From contig JAOWBW010001633.1 in NCBI GenBank assembly GCA_026119855.1, positions 62,001 through 126,000 on the forward strand: a DNA stretch of 64,000 nt, given 5' to 3'. Shown piece by piece: positions 54,709 through 62,315 of this stretch. Position 1 is the stretch's first letter. Each line of letters starts with the position of its first letter. Position numbers and translations under genes: made by a program. Below the pieces are notes generated by a model that had not been told where the DNA came from, did no database searches, and was given only the letters and a program-made list of their open reading frames with translations. The stretch is from Campanula takesimana (lineage: Eukaryota > Streptophyta > Magnoliopsida > Asterales > Campanulaceae).

Positions 54709-55705
54709 TGTAGATACCCCGGGGTGGAACCACGGCTTTAGGCTAGAGCGCGTGAATTGTCCTAGGATGTCTAACTTGTGTTTTTTAGAGTCGCCACCTA
54801 TGTTTTGAGGAACATAAGAAAAACCTATTGATTGTAGCCTAAGTTTGATTACGAAAACAGAGATTCTTTGTTTTGAGGTTCGGGGGTTAGATTACGAGAT
54901 GGGAAGTACCGAAACACCCATCTCGCCCAACTAAAGTTGGTCTTGCTTGATCAAAATCTACATGAATGACAACGTTCTTCTTCTTCTTATTTAAGTTATA
55001 AAAAGGGGGTTTAAAATAGAGTTTGGAATGTAGGAGATAACTCCTTAACCAACCTCAATGAGATGAGGTGATCATTAGAGTCATGTCCCAAAATGATTTG
55101 GGTGATTGCACATTTGATTAAAGTAAAAGAGAGAGATGAGATGAAGTAGAAAAGAAAGGAAAAGATGGACTTTTACCTACAATTCGAAGACCTTCAAATG
55201 TTGCTTGAAGAAATCCTTGGAGAACTTTTAGAAAGCGATTTTGGTATAGTTTTGTAAGTTCAATCTTTTGTTGATTTTTCGACCTTTTTCCCGATCCTTG
55301 AAAATGGAGGTAAAGAGAGGTTTTTATAGGTGAAAGAGGGGTGTTTTTGGTGCCAAAACTCAGTCACCAAGAAATCCTTCCCGGGCAAAATCCTGTAAAT
55401 TGAGCAAGGGAGGGAATCCTGGCCAGAAATCTGTAACTGACGCCCAGAGGCGCGCGCTTCCTGCTTTGGGGGCGGGAGGCGCGCGCGCCTGGCTCCTCCT
55501 GTCGGAGGCGCGCGACTCAGAGAAGGCAATTTTGACAGAATGGACTAGAAAGTCAGCCCTGTCATTCAGTTTAGTCCCTGGACTTAACGAAGTTAGTCAG
55601 GAACTTAACGGAAGTGACAGAAACTAACGAGAAACACTTAAAATGGGGAGAAACACAAAATCAAACGTGCAATCGGGGTGAGCGGTCCAAGGCGGGGTGT
55701 CTACA
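54709..55705 (-). repeat. Tat-C 3' LTR (997 bp)
   Basis: In minus reading it starts TGTAGACACCCCGCCTTGGA at 55705 and ends CCGGGGTATCTACA at 54709. It contains the AGAGTCGCCAC primer-site-like copy (54787-54797, plus-strand reading) and a GC-palindrome cluster (55441-55520). Confidence 0.9.
55441..55520 (-). repeat. GC-palindrome cluster in the Tat-C LTR
   Basis: AGAGGCGCGCGCTTCC, GGGAGGCGCGCGCGCC and GGAGGCGCGCGACTC in 75 bp. Confidence 0.72.
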
Positions 55706-55721
55706 GAGCCCCTCGGCGACG
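55706..55721 (-). other. Tat-C polypurine tract
   Basis: On the minus strand CGTCGCCGAGGGGCTC abuts the LTR start; it matches the Tat-NA tract at 20780-20795 almost exactly. Confidence 0.78.
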
Positions 55722-55876
55722 TGGATTGCAAAGCAAAACGCGTCGACGAAAGTTAAAAAACACCCGCCGAGGACATCACCAAGAAAAGGCAAAGACTCGA
55801 TGAAAGCAAGAATTTGAAATTGCGAGAGATAGTGATGCGCTCCCTGTGTGAGCGGCTTTTGCTGGAGTGCTGTATT

Positions 55877-56378
55877 GGGGCTCATGGGAGCTTGTCTCGA
55901 TATGGAACGAGTTTTGTTGACTTGGGGCTCATGGGAGCTTGTCTCGATATGGACCGAGTTTTGTTGAGTTGGGGCTCATGGGAGCTTGTCTCGATATGGA
56001 CCGAGTTTTGTTGAGTTGGGCTCATGGGAGCTTGTCTCGATATGGACCGAGTTGCCGATTTGGAGCTCATGGGAGCTTGTCTCGATATGGACCGAGTTGC
56101 CGACTTGGAGCTCGTGGGAGCTTGTCTCGATATGGACCGAGTTGTCTACTTGGAGCTCATGGGAGCTTGTCTCGATATGGACCGAGTTGCTACTTGGAGC
56201 TCATGGGAGCTTGTCTCGATATGGACCGAGTTGCCGATTTGGAGCTCGTGGGAGCTTGTCTCGATATGGACCGAGTTGCCGACTTGGAGCTCGTGGGAGC
56301 TTGTCTCGATATGGACCGAGTTGCCGACTTGGAGCTCGTGGGAGCTTGTCTCGATATGGACCGAGTTGCCGACTTTGT
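55877..56378. repeat. Tandem array of 45-47-bp units, eleven copies
   Basis: Units built on GGAGCTTGTCTCGATATGG and ACCGAGTTG plus a short variable end. Early units are 46-47 bp, later ones 45 bp. Because 45 is a multiple of three, all frames stay open and several spurious open frames arise (for example 55939-56472). Tandem arrays between coding region and 3' LTR are known in Tat elements and can seed satellites. Confidence 0.92.
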
Positions 56379-56664
56379 GGGGCTGTGGGACACGGTTGAC
56401 CGCGACCAAAAAAATGTTCCTGCTGGGGATGAAATGTTGAGATTGACTCTTGAGGGGGTGTGGCACCCGTGACAGAACTTAGGGAGTTCGGAATTTTGAA
56501 GAGGACAGCCTACTTTTGAGTGGGAGTTTCTATCCTACTTACGATTTTTGACATGCCTTAAGGGCGGACCAGAAGAATGTGTGCCCAACTGGGTGTCCGA
56601 GGACAGGGGCTGTGACTTAATTTAGGTTGGAGATCTCTGACAAGGCCCTTTTCTTGAGGCGACT

Positions 56665-56755
56665 TAGACCTGGGAGGCGCGCGCCTTCCTATGTAGGCTT
56701 GGGACGCGCGCGCATTTCAGACTGGTGGCGGGTGGCGCGCGCGTCTGGGAGGCGG
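56665..56755 (+). repeat. GC-palindrome cluster upstream of the antisense gene
   Basis: GGGAGGCGCGCGCCTTCC, GGGACGCGCGCGCATTTC and GGTGGCGCGCGCGTCTGGGAGG in 90 bp, ending TTCTGGGC as in the Tat-A LTR. It lies about 45 bp before the TATA-like box of the antisense gene. Confidence 0.7.
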
Positions 56756-56799
56756 AATTCTGGGCTTGACATTTGCTGACCAAAAGAGCCCCCAACAGC

Positions 56800-56806
56800 T
56801 ATAATA
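56800..56806 (+). promoter_or_regulatory. TATA-like box of the antisense gene
   Basis: TATAATA about 96 bp before the ATG at 56902, in a CAACAGC..TCATCTTC context. Assigned by position and sequence only. Confidence 0.45.
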
Positions 56807-56901
56807 TCATCTTCTGTTCGACCACTTGATCCTCACAGCTCCTTTCTGCCATTTTTGAACATCATATTATTGCTTAACTTTGCTTGTGATCAACATTTTC
56901 C

Positions 56902-58299
56902 ATGGCTTCCAATTCTTTTGCCCTTGATGCCAAGGTTGTTAGTGAGTATGAAAAGGACTTGGGCACTTTTGTGTATTCTTTCAAGACCCATCCCAAGAAG
57001 GCCTTCATTAAAGACTTCGGGTTTCGAATTCTTTTCACCTTGCGGACGTTGAAGCCGGATTGGGATTTGTTGAGAGCTGCCGCGGCTTTCTGGGATTGCG
57101 ACAGCCATACCTTCAACCTTTCCGCTAATGAAATGGTGCCGACTGTTGACGATTTCGGGGCTATCCTTGGCATGCCTTTGGCCGGTCGGATTGCCGTCCC
57201 TAAATATCACCGTGGTGCCGTCGACTCTTGGGTTGAGTTACTGAATCTCCCTGTTGAGGACGTGAGGAAGATGTTGCACGGTACCGTGATTGACATAACT
57301 GAGTTGCCGATGTTCTTCAGTTTACACTCGGAGGACCCGGTGGTTCAATCTTTCAAAAGAAATGCCATGGCCGTTTGTCTTTTCAGCGAAGTATTGTTTG
57401 TTACACCCTTCGGGACTGCGGACGCGCAGTTGGCTGAGGTTATTTTGCAAGCTAAGGAGCAGCAATTTAGTGTGATCCCTCTTATTGTAGGGGAGACGTT
57501 GCACGGCCTTGATGAGTTGCATAGGACGGGCAAGATGTGTCGGGGAAGCCCTTTGCTCTTGACCATATGGCTCCGAGAACACTTCAGAATTTATTCTCCG
57601 GATGGTGATTTGTCTCCTTTTGCTGTTCATAGGAGGAAGTTGTTGATCCGGGATTTATCTGAAGATGATTGGAAGAAATTCTTTGCCTCTCGGGTGACCG
57701 CCGATATTGAGTGGTGTCCTTCTTGGGGTCTTCGTCCTTTTGTGGAATGGACTCTTGGTTTTCAGCACGTGGTCGTACCCGGTTTGAGAGATTCTTTATT
57801 TTACCAGCCAGAGCGGGTTCTACGGCAGTTCGGTCGCCAACAGACAATTCCTTTTCCGAGGGATGGAATGCTTCGTCCAGTTGCTTACATGGGTCCTGAC
57901 TTCTCGAGTGAGCTTCAGTTGGCTTGGGGAGATGACCGCAATCGCTGGGCTTTCGCTCCTCTGCATCGGGGGAGTGTCTTCCTTCCCGGGAGCTATTTGG
58001 ACTATTTATTTGGCACCCTTTACCGTGGCATCACTTGGGTTGATGTGCTTCGTGCCGAGTTGTTGGGACAGGGTTTTGAGCCTAGCAGCGCTTTGAGATA
58101 TAGGGAGGCTGCTGCTGATTCGAGTAACATTCTCGCTGACCCTTTCGGTACTCCTTTGGATGACTTTTATTCTAGGAGACGTGTTGCAGCACAGAAGGTT
58201 TCGGTGCGTATTAGTGCTCCTTTGTTACCCAAGAAGAAAAGGATTGAGAGACGATCGGGTGGTCCTTCGAAAGCTAAGAGAAAATTAGATTTTTCTTAG
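56902..58299 (+). CDS. Antisense gene of Tat-C: plant-mobile-domain-like protein
   Basis: An uninterrupted 465-codon frame on the strand opposite to Tat-C pol, starting in a good context (CCATGGCT). Residues about 25-330 resemble the plant mobile domain / DUF7745 group, with the LLRAAAAFWDCDSHTF and NEMVPTVDDFGAILGMPLAG blocks typical of these proteins. The middle has FSEVLFVTPFGTADAQLAEVI and a late LDYLFGTLYRGITWVDVLRAELL block. The C-terminus is strongly basic (KKKRIER, SKAKRKLD), a likely nuclear localisation signal. There is no transmembrane segment. Function is unknown; family members are found in host genes and in Tat-type extra ORFs. It lies between the GC-palindrome cluster and two poly(A) signals, so it looks like a complete separate transcription unit. 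It is intact although the neighbouring pol has several breaks. The family assignment is by motif memory. Confidence 0.82.
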   Translation: MASNSFALDAKVVSEYEKDLGTFVYSFKTHPKKAFIKDFGFRILFTLRTLKPDWDLLRAAAAFWDCDSHTFNLSANEMVPTVDDFGAILGMPLAGRIAVPKYHRGAVDSWVELLNLPVEDVRKMLHGTVIDITELPMFFSLHSEDPVVQSFKRNAMAVCLFSEVLFVTPFGTADAQLAEVILQAKEQQFSVIPLIVGETLHGLDELHRTGKMCRGSPLLLTIWLREHFRIYSPDGDLSPFAVHRRKLLIRDLSEDDWKKFFASRVTADIEWCPSWGLRPFVEWTLGFQHVVVPGLRDSLFYQPERVLRQFGRQQTIPFPRDGMLRPVAYMGPDFSSELQLAWGDDRNRWAFAPLHRGSVFLPGSYLDYLFGTLYRGITWVDVLRAELLGQGFEPSSALRYREAAADSSNILADPFGTPLDDFYSRRRVAAQKVSVRISAPLLPKKKRIERRSGGPSKAKRKLDFS

Positions 58300-58366
58300 T
58301 ACCTTAAGAGATTGCAATTAGACCACTTTGTTTTAGGATTTAATATTTTGATGTCTTTTGTTGCTC

Positions 58367-58411
58367 AATAAATCCATTGTAATGGTTTGAACAATTCATT
58401 GAATGAATAAA
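58367..58411 (+). terminator. Poly(A) signals of the antisense gene
   Basis: AATAAA at 58367-58372 and again at 58406-58411, 68 and 107 bp after the stop, preceded by T-rich and TTGT-rich sequence. Confidence 0.6.
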
Positions 58412-58480
58412 AAATTGCATTTTGTTATTTGAAGTGAATTGGGTATTTTTGATATGTTTTAGACCGCACCCGAAGGTTGC

Positions 58481-58517
58481 CTACGTTACTCCAGTTGGGA
58501 GGCTCAGGTCTTCGTAG
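58481..58517 (-). other. Conserved Tat hairpin H2, copy 5
   Basis: On the minus strand: CTACG, then GACCTGAG, an inner CTCC/GGAG stem and CGTAG, followed by GCAACCTTCGGGTGCGGTC as after copy 1. The inner stem has changed on both sides relative to the Tat-NA copies. Confidence 0.68.
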
Positions 58518-58534
58518 TTCAAACAAACAAAGAC

Positions 58535-58562
58535 CATTTTTTTTTTTTTTTTTTTTTTTTTT
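58535..58562. repeat. Poly(T) tract
   Basis: A long T run between H2 and the first H1 copy of Tat-C; poly(A) in element sense. Confidence 0.9.
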
Positions 58563-58582
58563 GTGCACCCTGTTTTTTTTGC

Positions 58583-58612
58583 CTAGACCGCCCTTGCGGG
58601 TTTTCAATCTAG
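58583..58612 (-). other. Conserved Tat hairpin H1, copy 4
   Basis: Minus strand: outer stem CTAGA/TCTAG, inner CCC/GGG with a GCAA loop, the same pairing variant as copy 3 in Tat-NA. Confidence 0.78.
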
Positions 58613-58648
58613 CGGGCTTCTTTTTTTTGCACGTGCTCTAATTTTTGC

Positions 58649-58678
58649 CTAGGCCGCCCTTGCGGGTTTTCAACCTAG
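58649..58678 (-). other. Conserved Tat hairpin H1, copy 5
   Basis: Minus strand: outer stem CTAGG/CCTAG, inner CCC/GGG with a GCAA loop; 66 bp from copy 4. It is the first structure after the pol stop. Confidence 0.78.
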
Positions 58679-58686
58679 CGAGCGAT

Positions 58687-58687
<1 letters not shown>

Positions 58688-58719
<32 letters not shown>
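58688..58719. repeat. Poly(T) tract after Tat-C pol
   Basis: About 30 T in the plus strand, directly after the pol stop in element orientation (poly(A) in element sense). Confidence 0.9.
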
Positions 58720-58721
<2 letters not shown>

Positions 58722-58733
58722 GGTCTTTGTTTA

Positions 58734-59478
58734 TTAAGCGTAGAACCTCTTGAGCTTGTTGAGGTTGACCTCCTTTGGCAGCTGGTCACCATCCAAATCC
58801 ACGAGACGGACTGCACCACCGCTTAGTATCTTTTTGACCACGTACGGACCGATCCATCGGGGTCCCCATTTCCCCAGGGGATTCATGGCATTAGGAGGAT
58901 GTTGTCTTAAGACCAAATCTCCCACATTGATGTTTCGAGGCCTCACTTTTTTGTTGAAAGCTCTTGCCATCCTTTGCTGATATGCCCTCGTGCGTTCGAG
59001 TGCTGTTAACCTTTTCTCGTCGAGTAAGGCTAGCTGTTCGTATCGACTTTGCATCCAGTTGACCTCGTTGACTTGATTCTCGAGGAGGACCCGTAGAGAT
59101 GGGACTTCAAGTTCGATAGGGAGTACGGCTTCAGAACCATAGACCAATGCATAAGGAGTTTCTCCTGTTGCGGATGTATTGATGTGCGGTAGCCCCACAA
59201 TGCTAATGGTAGCTTCTCGGGCCAATCCCTTCCTGTTGAGGCCATTTTCTTGACGATAGTCTCGATGGTGTTATTTGCTGCTTCGACTGCGCCATTTGCT
59301 TGGGGCCGGTAAGGAGATGACTTGTGCTTGGTGATCTTGTATTCTACTAAAAGTGCATCCATTTCCTTCTCAAAGTGAGAGCCGTTGTCGGAAATGATTT
59401 CATGAGGCACGCCGTATCGGCACATGATATTGATCTTTACAAATTCGGCCACTTTCTTGGCGTTGAGGGTTCGATAGG
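58734..59478 (-). pseudogene. Tat-C integrase, core end and C-terminal domain
   Basis: After an in-frame stop (near 59478) the integrase core continues with RYGVPHEIISDNGSHFEKEM and SSPYRPQANGAVEAANNTIE, holding the second and third catalytic acids. A frameshift near 59185 breaks the ALWGYRTS / TPYALVYGSEAVLP region. The C-terminal domain then reads to the stop at 58734, with NVGDLVLRQ and GPRWIGPYVVKKI motifs. There is no chromodomain, as expected for Tat. Confidence 0.85.
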
Positions 59479-59479
59479 C

Positions 59480-61192
59480 TTATGCTTCGACCCACTTTGT
59501 GAAGTAGTCGACTGCCACTAGGACGAATGACTGCCCATTGCTTCCGGCAGGATGAACTTTACCGATGATGTCTATCCCCCAACAAGAGAAAGGCCAAGGT
59601 GTGACCATGTTGTAAAGTTGTGAGGGTGGAGCATGTTGCAGATTAGCGTGGAATTGGCACTTGGCGCACCTTTTGACTTTCTCGATACAGTCTCGTTCCA
59701 TAGTGCTCCAATAGTAACCAATGCGAAGTATCTTCTTGACTAGCATAAACCCATTCATGTGGGGTCCACATTCTCCTTCGTGCACTTCACACATTATCTC
59801 TTGAGCTTCGGTCTCATTGGCGCATAAGAGATTGATCCCGTCGTGGTGCCTTTTATAGACTCGGTCCCCAATCAGTAGGTACCGAGAGGCTAACCTTTGC
59901 AGAGCTGCTTGAGACTTCTTATTGATGTTCTCGGGATAAGTGCCGTCTTTGAGGAAGTTCATGATATCCGAATACCACGGAGAGTTTGTTTGAACCTCGT
60001 TGATCTCGATACTCATGCAATATGCCGGACTGTTCCTTCGAGCAATTTTTAAAGGCTTCACCATTTTCCCTTTGGGCATTTCAACTAATGAAGCTATAGT
60101 GGCCAGTGCATCGGCAAGACGATTCTTATCCCTTGGCAGGTAGTTGAAAGTGATCTCTTGGAATTGTTCAACCAGTTCTTCAAGGTGCTGACCATACTGT
60201 TGGAGAGTCGGGTCTTGGGTTCGCCATTTACCCGATTGCTGATTGATAAGGAGCAAAGAGTCGCTGAACACTTCTAGTTCCGTGACGTTTCTTTCGAGAG
60301 CTGCTTCGAGCCCTGCTATGCATGCTTCGTACTCGGCAATGTTGTTGGTGGCTTCGAATTCCAGGCGTATGGCAATGGGAGTGTAGATGTCTTTTGGATC
60401 GACAAGCAATACCCTTATACCAAAACCGTGTTTATTGGCGGCTCCATCGAAAGAAAGTTGCCACTTGTCTTCCTCGGTTGCAGTGCAGATTAAATGCTCG
60501 TCGGGGAACTGTACATCTTCCCCCTTCACTTCGTCACACGGGAATTCGGCAAGCTGGTCACTGAACACTTTCCCCCTGACGAATTTTAGTGTGACGTAAG
60601 TGATATCATAGCCGGCGAGCATGAAGTACCATTTGGCTATTCTTGTTGACATGAAAGGCTTCTCGAAGATGTAGCAGAGCGGGTCCACCTTTGCTACTAG
60701 CTTGATCGGAAAAGCTTCCATATAGTGTTTGAGCTTTTGAGTGACCCAAACCAATGCTGCACATGACTTCTCTAGGACAGAGTAGTTCTTTTCGCCCCCT
60801 TGGAATCGGCGACTGACAAAGTAAATGGCGTTCTCCTTTGTGGACTCTCGTTGCTCTTGTGCTAACATAGCCCCTAGGGCTTCATCATTGACAGTGAGAT
60901 AAAGCAACAGAGGTTTCTCCTTGTGCGGCGGAACCAGAACAGGAGGGCATGTCAAGTAATGCTTTACTTGATCGAAGGCTTCTTGGCACACGTCGGTCCA
61001 TTCTAGAGCCACATTCTTCTTGAGTAGCTTGAAGATTGGCTCGCACATGGAAGTGAGTTGGTGCACAAACCGACTGATGTATTGTAGTCTGCCCATGAAA
61101 CCTTTGATCTCTTTCTGCGTCTTTGGAGGAGGCATGTCAATGATTGCCTTGATTTTGGAGGGGTCTACTTCGATTCCCCTTTCAGTGACCAT
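59480..61192 (-). CDS. Tat-C RT thumb, RNase H, second RNase H and integrase N-terminus
   Basis: A 570-residue open frame. Residues 1-60 are the RT connection (IDMPPPKTQKEIKGFMGRLQ). The first RNase H spans about 95-225 (LLLYLTVNDEALGAMLAQ). A second, archaeal-type RNase H spans about 240-380 (LSFDGAANKHGFGI, NNIAEYEACIAGLEAAL, VFSDSLLLINQ, NRLADALA), the trait of the Tat lineage. Then comes the integrase zinc-binding domain (HEGECGPHMNG ... CAKCQFHANLQH) and the first catalytic acid in WGIDIIGKVHP. It ends DYFTKWVEA at a stop where the family continues with a glutamate, a single nonsense change. RT proper is upstream in other frames, so this cannot be made in one piece. Confidence 0.88.
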   Translation of the reverse strand: MVTERGIEVDPSKIKAIIDMPPPKTQKEIKGFMGRLQYISRFVHQLTSMCEPIFKLLKKNVALEWTDVCQEAFDQVKHYLTCPPVLVPPHKEKPLLLYLTVNDEALGAMLAQEQRESTKENAIYFVSRRFQGGEKNYSVLEKSCAALVWVTQKLKHYMEAFPIKLVAKVDPLCYIFEKPFMSTRIAKWYFMLAGYDITYVTLKFVRGKVFSDQLAEFPCDEVKGEDVQFPDEHLICTATEEDKWQLSFDGAANKHGFGIRVLLVDPKDIYTPIAIRLEFEATNNIAEYEACIAGLEAALERNVTELEVFSDSLLLINQQSGKWRTQDPTLQQYGQHLEELVEQFQEITFNYLPRDKNRLADALATIASLVEMPKGKMVKPLKIARRNSPAYCMSIEINEVQTNSPWYSDIMNFLKDGTYPENINKKSQAALQRLASRYLLIGDRVYKRHHDGINLLCANETEAQEIMCEVHEGECGPHMNGFMLVKKILRIGYYWSTMERDCIEKVKRCAKCQFHANLQHAPPSQLYNMVTPWPFSCWGIDIIGKVHPAGSNGQSFVLVAVDYFTKWVEA

Positions 61193-61869
61193 ATAACCAA
61201 GAACTTTGCCTCGGATAACCCCGAATTGTGGGGTTGAGCCTCATCTTGTGTTGACGAAGCCTTTCGAAGAACTTGCGGAGGTCGATTAAATGTTGACCAT
61301 CGGTTCCTTTGGAGTGAATGATCATGTCGTCCACATAGACCTCGATTTCTTTGTGATCATATCGTGGAACAAGTCTGTCACGGCTCTTTGGTAGGAAGCC
61401 CCAGCATTTCTTAACCCAAATGGCATGACTGTATAGCAAAAGGTACCCCACGGTGTTGTGAAGGCTGTCTTATGTTGATCTTCTTCGGCCATGAGAATCT
61501 GATTGTACCCAGCGAACCCATCCACGAATGAGCGAACCTCATAGGCAGCATGGAGTCGACTAGCATGTCGATATTAGGGAGTGGAAAATCATCCTTTGGG
61601 GAAGCTTTGTTTAAATCCCGGAAGTCTACACAAACTCGAACCTTGCCGTTCGCCTTCCTGACTGTCACTATGTTGGCTAACCATGTCGGATACTCGATGA
61701 CCTTGATGAAACCCACACTGAGGAGCTTCTCAATCTCTTCTTTGACCTGCAGAGACCATTCTGGCTTGATCTTTCTGAGCTTCTGTTTTACTGGCCTGGC
61801 ATCTTCTCTGATCGGAATCCTGTGCTCTGCTACTTTTCTGTCTAAACCCGCATGTCTTTGTATGACCAT
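61193..61869 (-). pseudogene. Tat-C reverse transcriptase, fragmented
   Basis: RT is spread over three frames: fingers (61411-61869, RKIKPEWSLQVKEEIEKLL, VCVDFRDLNKASPKDDFPLP), palm (61322-61525, GYNQILMAEEDQHKTAFTTPWG, MPFGLRNAGASYQRA), and the YVDD box (61182-61451, EVYVDDMIIHS). At least three frameshifts separate them. The catalytic YVDD and neighbours are otherwise conserved. Confidence 0.85.
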
Positions 61870-62315
61870 GCGAACACATCCACGAACTCCCGTAGTAATG
61901 CAGTCAATCTGTCTCTGTCGTCTCCCTTGAAGAAGCTTCCGATATTGGTTTCCTTTGGCTCTTCTTCGGTACCCAGATTAACAACATGCAATTCTTCGTC
62001 AGCCTTTGGACCATTCTCGCCACGACTACGGACTTGTTGAGCAAGTTCATTTAAGTATGTTATGTTCTCGTGGTCTATTTCATCATAATTTGAATCGTTA
62101 TTAACTTGTTCATTGAGTTCATTATTAGTTAATTCATCATCTATGATGTTTGCAATCTCAGGGTACTCAGAAATATCAAATTTTTCATTAGCAAAGAAAG
62201 GAAACACACGCTCGGCTATGGCCTCCAAATCCTCTTGGGTGAGGGTATTAGAGACACTCTCGGACTCGAAAGTAAGGGTGAGCTGCTCTTCCTTTGTTGC
62301 TGTGCGGGCATGCAA
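61842..62315 (-). pseudogene. Tat-C pol, acidic linker between protease/G-patch and RT
   Basis: A 157-residue frame, rich in Asp, Glu and Asn in the middle, ending RDRLTALLREFVDVFAWSYKDMRV. The last part is the conserved N-terminal lead-in to Ty3 RT (E-F-x-D-V-F-A-W). Overlaps the preceding frame by 68 bases, so a frameshift lies near 62250-62315. Confidence 0.78.

Noticed and set aside
49234..55705. Tat-A LTR (49234-50232) and Tat-C LTR (54709-55705) as the two LTRs of one element
   Set aside because: They are in opposite orientation and have separate leaders or polypurine tracts, so they belong to different insertions.
55877..56378. CRISPR-like array
   Set aside because: Units are contiguous without unique spacers, and this is plant nuclear DNA.
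55939..56472. Protein-coding repeats (open frames of 100-177 codons in several registers)
   Set aside because: They arise because the tandem unit length is a multiple of three; all registers and both strands are open, and no start or codon pattern favours one.
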